Below are positions 35,064 to 44,970 of a stretch of 64,000 bases of DNA, piece by piece. Location of the stretch: assembly GCF_030863805.1 (NCBI RefSeq), contig NZ_CP132957.1, forward strand, positions 3,100,001 through 3,164,000, read 5' to 3'. The notes under the pieces are model-generated. The model was given only the letters and a program-made list of their open reading frames with translations, was not told the DNA's origin and did no database searches. This DNA comes from Kineothrix sp. MB12-C1. Its GTDB lineage: Bacteria; Bacillota; Clostridia; Lachnospirales; Lachnospiraceae. The translations under genes were made by a program, and so were the position numbers. Position 1 is the first letter of the stretch, and each line of letters starts with the position of its first letter.

Positions 35064-35094
35064 AAATATAAAATATAGCTTATCAACATTAGTT

Positions 35095-35123
35095 ATTTTA
35101 CATATAACTGGTTCATCTGTCAA
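35095..35123 (-). promoter_or_regulatory. tRNA-Gly promoter
   Basis: Minus strand TTGACA (35123-35118), 17 bases, TAAAAT (35100-35095). Confidence 0.75.
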
Positions 35124-35245
35124 CTATTAATTTGTTTTATAAGATGAATTAATTTGTTTCATTTAATGGATTGGACAAAAAGTTGGACTGTTAAGAATCT
35201 GCATAAAAAAAGATAAAAAAAAGTCAAAAAAAATTGAAAAAGGTA

Positions 35246-35274
35246 TGGACATTTTAGAATCTGTATGTTACAAT
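35246..35274 (+). promoter_or_regulatory. Promoter of a short terminated transcript
   Basis: TGGACA (35246-35251), 17 bases, TACAAT (35269-35274). A partly matching copy of the same block (GGAC..TTAAGAATCTG) lies about 63 bases upstream. Confidence 0.55.
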
Positions 35275-35280
35275 CATTTC

Positions 35281-35353
35281 AGAACGAAAGTTCAAATGTA
35301 AAATTCCCCTTTTACATGGAAAGGACATCCATCTTTGGTGGATGTCCTTTTTT
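35281..35353 (+). ncRNA. Candidate small RNA or attenuating leader upstream of the P-type ATPase
   Basis: About 73 bases. First hairpin ATGTAAAA-TTCCCC-TTTTACAT (35296-35317), then a textbook terminator GGACATCCA-TCTTTGG-TGGATGTCC (35323-35347) plus a T-run. There is no room for an ORF. Either an independent small RNA or a leader whose terminator limits expression of the ATPase gene 85 bases further on. Confidence 0.5.
35323..35353 (+). terminator. Strong intrinsic terminator 85 bases before the ATPase gene
   Basis: 9-bp perfect stem GGACATCCA/TGGATGTCC and a run of T. It lies between a promoter and a coding gene, so it would terminate or attenuate. Confidence 0.85.
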
Positions 35354-35437
35354 CGTGTCTTGAGAAATCTCTCATACATATTTTCCCTCGTACAAGCATA
35401 TAAAAGCATAGGACAAAGTACAAGCGGAGGCGTATTT

Positions 35438-38110
35438 ATGTATGAGAATAAGTCGATTCGGGAAACCGAACAGATGCTGAGAAGCGATACGGAGAGGGGA
35501 TTAGACAATGCGGAGGCACTAAGCCGGCTTTCGCAGTATGGAAAGAACCGATTAAAGGAAAAAAAGGAAAAAACAAAGATAGCTCTATTTCTGGAGCAGT
35601 TAAACGATCCTCTCATATTTATTTTGTTCGTTGCCACAGCAGTTTCTATGCTGCTTGGGGAAGTGGGAGATGCAGCGATTATCGTTACAGTTATCATGGT
35701 GAATGCTTTCGTTGGCGTGGTACAAGAGGGGAAGGCTATTAAGGCGATTGAGGCGCTGAAAAAGCTGACAAGTCCTCATGCTATTGTGAAGAGAAATGGC
35801 AGGCAGAAGGAAATTGCGGCAGAAGATCTGGTGCCGGGTGATATCGTATGCCTGGAGGCGGGCAGACAAGTGCCGGCCGATCTGAGGCTTCTCAAGACGA
35901 TGAGCCTGAAAATCGAAGAAGCAGCGCTTACAGGAGAATCGGTACCTGTGGATAAGGATGCCGCTTATCTGGCGGGCGGAAAAATGAATATTGGAGAATG
36001 TAAGAATATGGCTTATATGTCCACTAATGTGTCCTATGGACGCGGCGAGGGCATGGTGGTCGCTACGGGTATGAGCACGCAAATAGGCCATATTGCGGAT
36101 ATGATCAGCGAGACGAAGGAGGAAATGACGCCGCTGCAAAAGCGTCTGGCAGATTTGGGAAAGGTATTGAGTGTAGTGGCGGTATTTATTTGCGCCTTTT
36201 TATTTCTGGTAGCAGTTCTTCAGAAAAGAGACGTAGGGGAAATGTTACTGACAGCGATTTCACTGGCAGTAGCGGCTGTTCCGGAAGGATTGGCAGCTAT
36301 TGTTACGATTGTTCTCGCACTTAGTGTTTCGCGTATGGTTAAGGTGCACACGATTATCAGAAAGTTGCCTTCGGTAGAGACGCTTGGAGCAGTCAATGTG
36401 GTTTGCTCGGATAAAACAGGAACTTTGACTCAGAATAAGATGACAGTAAGAAAGTGCTATGTGGATTCGCAGGTTCTGGATGTAGAGCATTTGGAATCGG
36501 ATAGATATCGGGAATTGTTATACGGTTGCGTACTTTGCAACGACGCCTATCTTATAGGAAGTGATAGAATCGGAGATCCTACGGAACTAGCGCTGTTAGA
36601 CTTGGCGAAGAGATATGGAATTACCAGAGAGGAGATACAGAAGCGTTATCCCAGAATCGACGAGAAAGCCTTCGATTCCGACCGAAAGAGAATGACGACC
36701 CTTCATCAGGGAAGTGGCGGAAGGGTATCCTATACGAAGGGAAGTACGGAAGGTGTATTGGCATGCAGTAAATATATGATGTCCCATGGCAGAAAAATCG
36801 GGATAACAAGTTCGGCAAAGCAGGATATCCTGCAGGCGGCGGAACAGATGGCGGGCCAGGCTCTTCGCGTGCTGGCAGTAGCTATGCGGGAAGGGGCCCC
36901 GGATGCATCGGAGAGGGAACTTACTTTTCTGGGATTGATAGGAATGATGGATCCGGCAAGGCCGGAGGCAGCGGAAGCAGTGCGGGCTTTTCGGGGAGCC
37001 GGAGTGGATACGGTAATGATTACGGGAGATCATATCGATACGGCATTTGCTATTGCGAAGGAGCTTGGAATTGCGAGAGAACGCGGCGAATGTTTAAGCG
37101 GCAGTGAACTCGAGTCATTAATGGAAGAGGAATTCGATGAAAAATCGGAACGTATCCGGGTATATGCCCGTGTGTCGCCGGAACATAAGGTGAGAATCGT
37201 CAATGCTCTGAAAAAGAAAGGCAAGATAGTAGCGATGACGGGTGATGGAGTGAATGATGCTCCTTCGTTAAAGTCGGCGGACATTGGAATTGCCATGGGC
37301 ATGTGCGGTACAGATGTGGCCAAAAATGCTTCGGATATGATATTAACGGATGATAACTTCGCTACGATTAGGAAGGCGATTGAAGAAGGACGCGGTATCT
37401 ACGAAAATATAAGAAAGTCTATTCTCTTTTTGTTATCCTCCAACTTCGGAGAAATTATTACAATGATGGCTGCAATTCTTGTAGGACTTCCATCTCCGCT
37501 GAAAGCGAGCCATATTCTATGGATCAACTTAATTACGGACTCCCTTCCGGCTCTCGCCCTTGGAGTGGATGAGAACGACGGGGTAGAGCTAATGAAGCAA
37601 AAACCACGTAAAAAAGAGGAAAATTTATTCGCTCACGGCGGGCTGGCTTGTACCCTGTGTTATGGGGCAGTAATTGCATCGATCAGTATTGCTGCATTTT
37701 TGCAAGTACCCTATGGAGAACTTATGAGGCAGGGGTTACCGGTAAGTCTTGCGAATATGGATGCGGTTTTGAATCTGCCCAACCTGCTGAATAAGGCACA
37801 GACCCATGCTTTTACGGTACTGGGAATGAGTCAGTTATTCCATGCTATTGGTATGAGAGATGTAAATAAATCGATATTCAGGATGAACCATCTTTCGAAC
37901 CGATATATGCTGTACGCTTGGGCGATCGGTGTAGGGCTTCAGGTGCTTGTGACGGAGATTCCTTATTTCGTAGAGCTATTCGGAACAACGAGGCTTTCCA
38001 TTGTTGAGTGGGTTTGCCTGGCGGCCTTATCGGCAACTCCGCTGCTGGTGCATGAGCTGTTCGTGATCGGTGGAAGTGAGAAACAGCCGGAGCCTGAATT
38101 TGATTTATAA
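35438..38110 (+). CDS. Cation-transporting P-type ATPase, calcium type
   Basis: 890 residues, P2A-type pump. N-terminal cation ATPase domain, TGES (165-168) in the actuator, the ion-site motif VPEGLAAIV (281-289), phosphorylation site Asp325 in [10 protein letters not shown], the nucleotide domain, the hinge [22 protein letters not shown], and a C-terminal six-helix transport domain with [16 protein letters not shown]. These fit Ca2+ (SERCA/PMCA-like) pumps; Mn2+ is also possible. ATG 35438 has GCGGAGGCG 8 bases upstream. Earlier in-frame codons overlap a terminator and are not used. Confidence 0.93.
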   Translation: MYENKSIRETEQMLRSDTERGLDNAEALSRLSQYGKNRLKEKKEKTKIALFLEQLNDPLIFILFVATAVSMLLGEVGDAAIIVTVIMVNAFVGVVQEGKAIKAIEALKKLTSPHAIVKRNGRQKEIAAEDLVPGDIVCLEAGRQVPADLRLLKTMSLKIEEAALTGESVPVDKDAAYLAGGKMNIGECKNMAYMSTNVSYGRGEGMVVATGMSTQIGHIADMISETKEEMTPLQKRLADLGKVLSVVAVFICAFLFLVAVLQKRDVGEMLLTAISLAVAAVPEGLAAIVTIVLALSVSRMVKVHTIIRKLPSVETLGAVNVVCSDKTGTLTQNKMTVRKCYVDSQVLDVEHLESDRYRELLYGCVLCNDAYLIGSDRIGDPTELALLDLAKRYGITREEIQKRYPRIDEKAFDSDRKRMTTLHQGSGGRVSYTKGSTEGVLACSKYMMSHGRKIGITSSAKQDILQAAEQMAGQALRVLAVAMREGAPDASERELTFLGLIGMMDPARPEAAEAVRAFRGAGVDTVMITGDHIDTAFAIAKELGIARERGECLSGSELESLMEEEFDEKSERIRVYARVSPEHKVRIVNALKKKGKIVAMTGDGVNDAPSLKSADIGIAMGMCGTDVAKNASDMILTDDNFATIRKAIEEGRGIYENIRKSILFLLSSNFGEIITMMAAILVGLPSPLKASHILWINLITDSLPALALGVDENDGVELMKQKPRKKEENLFAHGGLACTLCYGAVIASISIAAFLQVPYGELMRQGLPVSLANMDAVLNLPNLLNKAQTHAFTVLGMSQLFHAIGMRDVNKSIFRMNHLSNRYMLYAWAIGVGLQVLVTEIPYFVELFGTTRLSIVEWVCLAALSATPLLVHELFVIGGSEKQPEPEFDL

Positions 38111-38153
38111 TGTGAAGTTATGATATAATAAATGACAAATGAGGAGAGAAAAA

Positions 38154-39914
38154 ATGAATAACAGACAGTATAAGACAAAAGAACTTTTAAATCGATTTGC
38201 ACCTTATTTTAAGCCGTATAGAAAAACATTGTACATGGATTTGTTCTGTGCGGCTCTTACGACGGTGTGTGAACTGGTGCTTCCTCTGATTATGAGGTAT
38301 ATCACGAATGAGGGGCTTAACGACCTGGCTGCCTTATCCATTGGAACGATAGGTAAGCTGGGTCTGCTATATCTGGTGCTTAGGATTATCGATAGTATTG
38401 CAAGTTATTATATGGCGAATATGGGCCATGTGATGGGTGCGAAAATAGAGACGGATATGCGCAGGGATGCTTATTTTCATTTGCATAAGTTATCGGATAC
38501 CTACTATAATAATACAAAAGTCGGACAGATTATGGGTAGGATTACTAACGACCTTTTTGATGTAACGGAATTCGCTCACCATTGTCCGGAAGAATTCTTT
38601 ATTGCGGCAATTAAGATTGGTATTTCCTTTATCATCTTGTCAGGAATTAACCTTCCGCTTACACTTATTATCTTTATTGTAGTACCGATTATGATTCTGG
38701 TATGTATGTCTTTGAACTTCAGAATGCGCGGTGCATTTAGCAAGCAGAGAAACCAGATTGGTGAATTGAATGCGAGAATTGAAGACAGCCTGCTTGGACA
38801 GCGAGTGGTGAAGGCATTTACAGGGGAAGAAACAGAAAACCATAAATTCGATAAGGACAATATGGAGTTTCTGGATATTAAGAAAGAAACCTATCGTTAT
38901 ATGGCGGCTTTTCAGACGTCTACGAAATTATTTGATGGTATTATGTATCTTGCGGTAGTCGTTGCTGGCGGCGGTTTTATGATAAAAGGTATGATAGCTC
39001 CGGGTGATTTGGTTGCCTATATGTTATACGTAACAACGATGATAGCGACGATTCGCCGCATTATCGAATTCGCAGAGCAGTTCCAGAGAGGAATGACAGG
39101 AATTGAACGTTTTCTGCAGATTATGGATGCGGATATTGAGATATTCGATGAACCGGATGCGAAAGATATGGACTATAAGGGTGGAGATATTGTATTTGAT
39201 AATGTAAGCTTCCAATATCCGGATGATCATAATGTGGTATTCGAGAATTTGAACCTTCGCATAAGACATGGAGAAAAGGTGGCGATTGTGGGACCTTCAG
39301 GAGGCGGCAAGACGACGCTGTGCAACTTGATTCCCCGATTTTATGATGTTACTTCGGGAAGAATTACGATAGATAACCAAGATGTGAAAAGCTTTACTTT
39401 AAAAAGCCTGCGTCAGAATGTAGGAATCGTACAGCAGGATGTATATCTTTTCTCAGGTACAATTTACGATAATATTATATATGGAAGGCAGGGTGCATCG
39501 AGAGAAGAAGTAATGGAGGCGGCCAAACGGGCAGGTGCTCATGAATTTATTATGGATCTCAAGGATGGATACGATACTTATGTGGGAGAAAGAGGAGTTA
39601 AGCTTTCCGGCGGACAGAAGCAGAGAATCAGTATAGCCCGCGTATTTTTGAAAAATCCTTCCATTATTATATTGGATGAGGCGACTTCGGCGCTGGATAA
39701 TGAGAGTGAATTCGCGGTGGCGAAGTCCCTTGCAAGACTGTCGGAAGGAAGAACTACACTCACGATTGCGCATAGACTTTCCAGCATCCGCAGCTCGGAT
39801 CGGATTCTTGTGCTGACGGATGAAGGCATTGTAGAGGAGGGAAAACACGAGGATTTACTTGAGATAAAAGGGATTTATCATCAGTTCTATACGATGGCAA
39901 ATGAATTAAAATAG
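38154..39914 (+). CDS. ABC exporter, fused permease-ATPase
   Basis: 586 residues. Six-helix type-1 exporter domain (about 15-310), then a nucleotide-binding domain with Walker A GPSGGGKTTLC, Q-loop, signature LSGGQKQRISIAR, and Walker B SIIILDEATSALD with switch His in IAHRLSSIR. A half-transporter of the MsbA/LmrA kind; works as a dimer. Multidrug or lipid export is possible; the substrate is not shown. GAGGAGAG precedes ATG 38154. It follows the ATPase by 43 bases. Confidence 0.92.
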   Translation: MNNRQYKTKELLNRFAPYFKPYRKTLYMDLFCAALTTVCELVLPLIMRYITNEGLNDLAALSIGTIGKLGLLYLVLRIIDSIASYYMANMGHVMGAKIETDMRRDAYFHLHKLSDTYYNNTKVGQIMGRITNDLFDVTEFAHHCPEEFFIAAIKIGISFIILSGINLPLTLIIFIVVPIMILVCMSLNFRMRGAFSKQRNQIGELNARIEDSLLGQRVVKAFTGEETENHKFDKDNMEFLDIKKETYRYMAAFQTSTKLFDGIMYLAVVVAGGGFMIKGMIAPGDLVAYMLYVTTMIATIRRIIEFAEQFQRGMTGIERFLQIMDADIEIFDEPDAKDMDYKGGDIVFDNVSFQYPDDHNVVFENLNLRIRHGEKVAIVGPSGGGKTTLCNLIPRFYDVTSGRITIDNQDVKSFTLKSLRQNVGIVQQDVYLFSGTIYDNIIYGRQGASREEVMEAAKRAGAHEFIMDLKDGYDTYVGERGVKLSGGQKQRISIARVFLKNPSIIILDEATSALDNESEFAVAKSLARLSEGRTTLTIAHRLSSIRSSDRILVLTDEGIVEEGKHEDLLEIKGIYHQFYTMANELK

Positions 39915-40040
39915 TGTAAAGCATCGCGCGATACTCTTTATTTCTTGATTAGGCAAGTCGATTTTTGTATAATGATAATAGTTCAAAGCGCGCTGAACGA
40001 TACTAAAAGAATAATCCAACAAGCAGGGGAGAAATAAAAC

Positions 40041-40394
40041 ATGCTTCAAGGGAAAACATGTATAGTCGTGGGCGGAGCCAAAGGGACAGGCAGTCATCTG
40101 GTGGAGCAATACGCAAAAAAAGGATATACCGTTGCCTTTATGGATATTGATAAAGAATCATCATGTTCACTAAAAGATAAGGTTGAGACGGAGTACGGAG
40201 GAAATATATTTTTCTTCCATGGAGATGCAAACAGCGAGGAAGACATAGAATTGTTTGCAGGAGCTATTATAGGACAGTATAAGAAGATAGACTGTCTGTA
40301 TTACCGTACAGATATTGCAGAAAGTGCGAATCTGATAGCGGAATTGCTGTACGGGTATTTGAAAAGGGACGGAATGATAATGTCCTACAGCTAA
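40041..40394 (+). CDS. Truncated short-chain dehydrogenase-like protein
   Basis: 117 residues. N-terminal Rossmann part only: LQGKTCIVVGGAKGTGSHLVE (glycine-rich cofactor loop) and AFMDIDKES (acidic end of strand 2, NAD preference). SDR enzymes have about 250 residues and a YxxxK catalytic pair; here the chain stops at about half, with no Tyr/Lys pair. It may be a decayed gene or a small nucleotide-binding protein. GGGGAGAAA precedes the ATG. Confidence 0.6.
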   Translation: MLQGKTCIVVGGAKGTGSHLVEQYAKKGYTVAFMDIDKESSCSLKDKVETEYGGNIFFFHGDANSEEDIELFAGAIIGQYKKIDCLYYRTDIAESANLIAELLYGYLKRDGMIMSYS

Positions 40395-40432
40395 GTAATA
40401 CTGGTCTGCAAAGCGGACGGAAAGGCGTTTAT

Positions 40433-42031
40433 ATGAAGCTAACATTTATCGGAGCAGCTCATGAAGTAACGGGAAGTACCCATTTCCTTGAGGTAAACGG
40501 AACTTATATGTTGATTGACTGCGGAATGGAGCAGGGAACATCCTTTTATGAGAATGCGAAACTGCCCGCGGAAGAGGCGATGATTGATTATGTGTTTCTG
40601 ACGCATGCTCATGTAGACCATTCGGGAATGCTTCCCGGCTTATATGCGAAAGGCTTTCGGGGAAAGGTATTTGCAACAGAAGCAACAGCGGATTTATGCA
40701 GCATTATGCTGCGTGACTGTGCCCATATTCAGATGCAGGAGGCGGAGTGGAAGAACCGCAAGGCCAAGAGACATTCGGGGATAGAGCCGCATGAGCCTAT
40801 CTATACGATGGAGGACGCAGACGGAGTGATCAAACGTCTCGTACCATGTGAATATGGACGAATTATCGATATATGTGAAGGCGTGCGCATTCGGTTCACG
40901 GATGTAGGACATCTTCTCGGTTCAGCGAGTATTGAAGTGTGGCTTACTGAGAACGGTGTTACCAAAAAGATTGTATTTTCCGGAGATTTGGGGAATAAGA
41001 ATCAACCGATTATCAAGGATCCGATGAAAACGGAGGAGGCGGACTATGTAGTAGTGGAGTCCACCTATGGAGATAGAATACATTCTGATACAAGACCTGA
41101 TTACGTAGCGGAACTGACGGAGGTTATGCAAAAGACTTTCGATGCCGGCGGCAATGTGGTCATCCCCTCCTTTGCAGTGGGGAGAACACAGGAAATGCTG
41201 TATTTTCTGAGACAGATTAAGGCGGAACAGCGAGTAAAGGGACATGGGAATTTCCCGGTCTATGTGGACAGTCCTTTGGCAGTAGATGCTACGGATATTT
41301 TTCAGAGAAATGTAAGCAGTTGTTTTGATGAAGAGGCTATGGGGCTCATCCGGCAGGGAATTAATCCGCTACGCTTTCCGGGGCTGCGTCTGTCGATTAC
41401 GAGTAGTGAATCTAAGGCGATTAATTTCGATCATACGCCGAAGGTGATTATTTCTGCATCGGGAATGTGCGAGGCGGGAAGAATCAGACATCACTTAAAG
41501 CATAATCTCTGGCGCGCAGAATCTACGGTATTATTTGTAGGCTACCAGGCCAATGGAACTCTTGGGCGTATGCTTGTGGATGGCGCGAGGGAAGTTCGGT
41601 TATTTGGGGAAACCATCGAGGTACGCTCGAAGATTCATACATTAAAGGGAATCAGCGGACATGCGGATAAAGACGGGCTGATTGACTGGCTGCAAGGTTT
41701 CAAGAAGAAACCGGATAGAGTATTTGTGGTGCATGGAGAGAGTAGCGTATGCGACGCTTTTGCAGAATACTTACAAAAGGAGCAGGGGATGAGTACCTTT
41801 GCTCCTTATAGTGGTGCCTGTATAGATTTATTGACGGGTGAGGTAGTTTATGAGGCTTCCCCGGTACCTGTGAAAAGGAAAGTCAGGACAACGCCGGATG
41901 TATTTTCCAGGCTTATGGCAGCAGGGCAACGCCTGCTGGCAGTTATTAAGAAAAATGAGGGAGCGGCAAATAAGGATTTGGCACGTTTTGCAGATCAAAT
42001 CAACTCCCTTTGTGATAAATGGGATAGATGA
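40433..42031 (+). CDS. Metallo-beta-lactamase / beta-CASP RNA-processing nuclease
   Basis: 532 residues. Metal site HAHVDHSGMLPG (about 60-71), DVGHLLGSASIEVW, SGDLGNKNQPI; beta-CASP domain with VIPSFAVGRTQE, SASGMCEAGRIRHHL, and the RMMBL tail SGHADKDGLIDWL and VHGE. This is the bacterial CPSF-73/YSH1-like family that cuts RNA; not RNase J, which is shorter in this part and has other motifs. A C-terminal about 60-residue basic extension follows the core. Confidence 0.9.
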   Translation: MKLTFIGAAHEVTGSTHFLEVNGTYMLIDCGMEQGTSFYENAKLPAEEAMIDYVFLTHAHVDHSGMLPGLYAKGFRGKVFATEATADLCSIMLRDCAHIQMQEAEWKNRKAKRHSGIEPHEPIYTMEDADGVIKRLVPCEYGRIIDICEGVRIRFTDVGHLLGSASIEVWLTENGVTKKIVFSGDLGNKNQPIIKDPMKTEEADYVVVESTYGDRIHSDTRPDYVAELTEVMQKTFDAGGNVVIPSFAVGRTQEMLYFLRQIKAEQRVKGHGNFPVYVDSPLAVDATDIFQRNVSSCFDEEAMGLIRQGINPLRFPGLRLSITSSESKAINFDHTPKVIISASGMCEAGRIRHHLKHNLWRAESTVLFVGYQANGTLGRMLVDGAREVRLFGETIEVRSKIHTLKGISGHADKDGLIDWLQGFKKKPDRVFVVHGESSVCDAFAEYLQKEQGMSTFAPYSGACIDLLTGEVVYEASPVPVKRKVRTTPDVFSRLMAAGQRLLAVIKKNEGAANKDLARFADQINSLCDKWDR

Positions 42032-42049
42032 GGTAACTGAACTATTACC
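42026..42049 (+). repeat. Solo right-end piece of the MITE family, degenerate
   Basis: GATGAGGTAACTGAACTATTACC, overlapping the end of the nuclease gene and 44 bases before thyA. The left stem arm is lost. Confidence 0.5.
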
Positions 42050-42092
42050 AGATGTGGTGCAGTAAACAGAAGAAAAGGAGTGAAAGGTAATT

Positions 42093-42941
42093 ATGAGTCT
42101 GGCGGATAAGATATTTATTGATATGTGTAAGGATATATTAGAGAACGGAACGAGTACTGAGGGAGAGAAGGTCCGGCCGAGATGGGAGGATGGTACCCCT
42201 GCGTATACGATTAAAAAGTTCGGTGTGGTGAATCGGTATGATTTATCGAAAGAATTCCCTATTCTTACGCTTAGAAGAACGGCGCTTAAGAGCGCTACCG
42301 ATGAACTTCTTTGGATATGGCAGAAGAAGTCTAATAATGTAAATGACTTGCATAGTCATATTTGGGATGAGTGGTCGGATAAGGATGGTTCCATAGGGAA
42401 GGCATATGGTTATCAGATGGGAATTAAACATCAGTATAAGGAAGGAATGATGGATCAGATCGATCGTGTTATTTTCGATTTGAAGAACAATCCGTTCAGC
42501 CGCCGTATTATGACGAATATCTACGTACATCAAGATTTGCATGAGATGAATCTTTATCCTTGTGCCTATAGCATGACATTCAATGTAACGCAGAAAGAAG
42601 GGGAAGAGAAGCTGACTTTGAATGCGATTCTCAATCAGCGTTCCCAAGATGTATTGGCGGCGAACAATTGGAATGTAGTGCAGTATGCGGTACTTGTTCA
42701 TATGCTGGCGCAGGTATGTGATATGAAGGTGGGAGAGCTTGTACATGTCATTGCGGATGCGCATATCTATGACAGGCATATTCCGATTATTAAGGAGTTA
42801 ATCAGCAGAACGCCCTATGATGCTCCCACATTTTGGCTGAATCCTGAAATCAAAGATTTCTATGAATTTACAAGGGATGATGTGAAGGTTGAGAATTATG
42901 TGACCGGAGAACAAGTGGCTGATATCCCGATTGCGATTTAG
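42093..42941 (+). CDS. thyA: Thymidylate synthase
   Basis: 282 residues. Methylates dUMP with methylene-tetrahydrofolate to give dTMP and dihydrofolate. Seen: FPILTLRRTALKSATDELLWI, RRIMTNIY (dUMP phosphate Arg), catalytic Cys157 in LYPCAYSMTFNV, QRSQDVLAANNWNVVQYA and HIYDRHI. The next gene makes dihydrofolate reductase, which recycles the product; the two are spaced 44 bases and are surely an operon. Confidence 0.98.
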   Translation: MSLADKIFIDMCKDILENGTSTEGEKVRPRWEDGTPAYTIKKFGVVNRYDLSKEFPILTLRRTALKSATDELLWIWQKKSNNVNDLHSHIWDEWSDKDGSIGKAYGYQMGIKHQYKEGMMDQIDRVIFDLKNNPFSRRIMTNIYVHQDLHEMNLYPCAYSMTFNVTQKEGEEKLTLNAILNQRSQDVLAANNWNVVQYAVLVHMLAQVCDMKVGELVHVIADAHIYDRHIPIIKELISRTPYDAPTFWLNPEIKDFYEFTRDDVKVENYVTGEQVADIPIAI

Positions 42942-42985
42942 TATAGTGAATAGTTTACAGGCTATGGAAAGGTATGGTTATTGAT

Positions 42986-43477
42986 ATGAATTTGATTGTA
43001 GCGGTAGATCGTAATTGGGGAATTGGAAATGGTGGAGAACTGCTCGTTCGTATACCAAATGATCATAAGTTCTTTCGGGAAGAGACGACAGGAAAGGTAG
43101 TAGTTCTCGGGAGAAAGACGTTGGATACATTTCCGCAAGGAATGCCTTTGAAGAATAGGACAAATATTATCTTATCCTCCAACCCGGACTATAAAGTAAA
43201 AGATGCGATAGTAGTTCATAATATTGAAGAGCTTTTAGAAGAGTTGAAGAAGTATAAAAGCGAAGATGTCTATGTTATCGGAGGCGATAGTGTTTACCGC
43301 CAGATGCTCCCTTATTGCAATGTGGCACACGTGACGCGAATCGATCACGCTTATGCGGCAGATGCTTATTTCCCTAATCTGGATGAGACGGGAGATTGGA
43401 AAATGACAGCGAGCAGCGATGAACAGACCTATTTCGACATTACCTATCATTTTATTAAATACGAAAAAATTCGGTAA
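42986..43477 (+). CDS. folA: Dihydrofolate reductase
   Basis: 163 residues from ATG 42986 (ATG 42974 adds four, and AGG spacing suits neither perfectly). Reduces dihydrofolate with NADPH. Seen: IVAVDRNWGIGNGGELLVRI (Met20-loop region), IPNDHKFFREETTGKVVVLGRKTLDTFP and VYVIGGDSVYRQMLPY. Clear member of the chromosomal FolA family, paired with thyA. Confidence 0.96.
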   Translation: MNLIVAVDRNWGIGNGGELLVRIPNDHKFFREETTGKVVVLGRKTLDTFPQGMPLKNRTNIILSSNPDYKVKDAIVVHNIEELLEELKKYKSEDVYVIGGDSVYRQMLPYCNVAHVTRIDHAYAADAYFPNLDETGDWKMTASSDEQTYFDITYHFIKYEKIR

Positions 43478-43540
43478 TTATTCAGTAGGTCTGCGCATTT
43501 ACTGCGCTGACCGTAAGAAAACGTGGATAGATAAGTGAAA
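43474..43540 (+). mobile_element. MITE-family element, left half
   Basis: GGTAATTATTCAGTAGGTCTGC... with the first hairpin GGTCTGCGCA/TGCGCTGACC intact, then GATAAGTGAAAATAG, after which the match stops. Confidence 0.65.
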
Positions 43541-43606
43541 ATAGATAAATGCAGGGATGAATTATTGACTTTTATAAGAAAAAGTATAATAATGGATAGA
43601 AAATAA

Positions 43607-43685
43607 GTAACTATTTATCGGGTCTGCGTATTTACGAAAATAAAATGATGTTATATGGTGGATTTGAGGGTGCTGAATAGTTACG
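43607..43685 (+). mobile_element. MITE-family element, internally deleted
   Basis: Starts GTAACTATTTATCGGGTCTGCG and ends TGAGGGTGCTGAATAGTTACG, so both ends are present but about 55 internal bases are missing. Ends 28 bases before ilvE. With the half copy at 43474 it fills most of the 235-base gap. Confidence 0.65.
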
Positions 43686-43712
43686 TCAGACGAGCGAAAG
43701 AGGGAGCGGAAT

Positions 43713-44738
43713 ATGGAAAAGAAAAATCTGGATTGGGCAAATATTGGCTTTGGTTATGTGGAGACAGATAAAAGATATGTCTCCAATTATAAAAATGGTG
43801 CTTGGGATGACGGTGCCCTGACAGAAGATTCCATGATAACTATGAGCGAGTGTGCAGGAGTATTACAATACGCACAGACAATCTTTGAAGGAATGAAAGC
43901 ATATACAACAGAAGACGGACGTATTGTTACTTTCCGCCCTGATTTAAATGGAGAGCGTATGGAGGATTCAGCCAGAAGGCTGGAAATGCCGGTTTTCCCG
44001 AAGGAACGTTTTGTAGATGCGGTAATTCAGACTGTGGCTGCTAATAAAGCATATGTTCCTCCCTTCGGTTCCGGAGCGACTTTATATTTAAGACCTTATA
44101 TGTTCGGTATTAGTCCGGTCATTGGAGTGAAGCCGGCGGATGAATATCAGTTTCGTGTATTTGCTACTCCGGTAGGTCCTTATTTCAAAGGAGGAGTGAA
44201 GCCCCTTACGATTTGTGTGAGTGATTTCGACCGTGCGGCGCCAAACGGTACGGGACATATTAAAGCGGGGCTTAACTATGCGATGAGCCTTCATCCGATT
44301 GTAAGTGCGCATAAAGCAGGATTCGATGAAAATATGTATTTGGACGCAGCAACGAAAACGAAGGTGGAAGAGACTGGCGGAGCTAATTTCTTATTTATTA
44401 CGAAAGATAATAAAGTAGTGACACCTAAATCCGGCAGCATACTTCCTTCTATCACAAGGCGCTCATTGATGCACGTGGCGAAGGAATATTTGGGACTTGA
44501 AGTGGAAGAAAGAGAAGTTCACATAGATGAATTGAAGGAATTTGCAGAATGCGGTCTTTGCGGTACGGCGGCGGTTATTTCGCCGGTAGGAAAGATTGTA
44601 GACCATGGAAAAGAAATTTACCTTCCCAGTGGTATGACGGATATGGGACCTGTGACGAAGAAACTGTTCGATACATTGACAGGAATTCAGATGGGACGGA
44701 TAGAAGCTCCGGAGGGATGGATTGTGGAAGTGGGTTAA
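43713..44738 (+). CDS. ilvE: Branched-chain amino acid aminotransferase
   Basis: 341 residues, fold-type-IV PLP enzyme that interconverts Val/Leu/Ile and their keto acids. Seen: AQTIFEGMKAYTTEDGRI, RFRPDLN-like FRPDLNGERMEDSARRL, PYMFGISPVIGVKPADEYQF, GTGHIKAGLNYAMSLHP with the PLP Lys, and CGTAAVISPVGKI. The length matches type-II IlvE. GAAAGAGGGAGCGG precedes the ATG. The gene is followed at once by a fold-back element. Confidence 0.96.
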   Translation: MEKKNLDWANIGFGYVETDKRYVSNYKNGAWDDGALTEDSMITMSECAGVLQYAQTIFEGMKAYTTEDGRIVTFRPDLNGERMEDSARRLEMPVFPKERFVDAVIQTVAANKAYVPPFGSGATLYLRPYMFGISPVIGVKPADEYQFRVFATPVGPYFKGGVKPLTICVSDFDRAAPNGTGHIKAGLNYAMSLHPIVSAHKAGFDENMYLDAATKTKVEETGGANFLFITKDNKVVTPKSGSILPSITRRSLMHVAKEYLGLEVEEREVHIDELKEFAECGLCGTAAVISPVGKIVDHGKEIYLPSGMTDMGPVTKKLFDTLTGIQMGRIEAPEGWIVEVG

Positions 44739-44743
44739 CGAGG

Positions 44744-44970
44744 ACTTTCTTTGGGAAGGGGTAGTTTTCGTTCCGGGTTTGCGACTGTATTTTCTAATAT
44801 GGAACGGGAGCTTGTGGAGAGCGGTCGGGTCGGCAACAAGGTACATCCCTGTACCGTGTTGCCTAAATACCGCATCCTTGCGGTATTTTCCCTGGTATTG
44901 TCGAGGTTCCATATAAGAAAATATGGCGCCGCATGCCGACGGAATGAAAACTATCCCTTTCCACGAAAGT
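44744..44970. mobile_element. Y-shaped fold-back element after ilvE
   Basis: 227 bp with arms of about 60 bases each (44744-44805 and 44906-44970), pairing in blocks ACTTTC/GAAAGT, GGGGTAGTTTTCGTTCCG/CGGAATGAAAACTATCCC and TATTTTCTAATATGGAAC/GTTCCATATAAGAAAATA. Between them are two further hairpins, GGCAACAAGGTAC/GTACCGTGTTGCC and ATACCGCA/TGCGGTAT. As RNA or DNA this makes a three-way junction. No clear ORF. The rest of the 600-base gap (to 45360) shows only a solo palindrome at 45205. Confidence 0.7.

Noticed and set aside
34991-35437. T-box or known metal riboswitch before the P-type ATPase
   Set aside because: The terminated leader is only about 73 bases and lacks T-box or yybP-ykoY/NiCo type motifs; kept only as an unassigned leader or small RNA.
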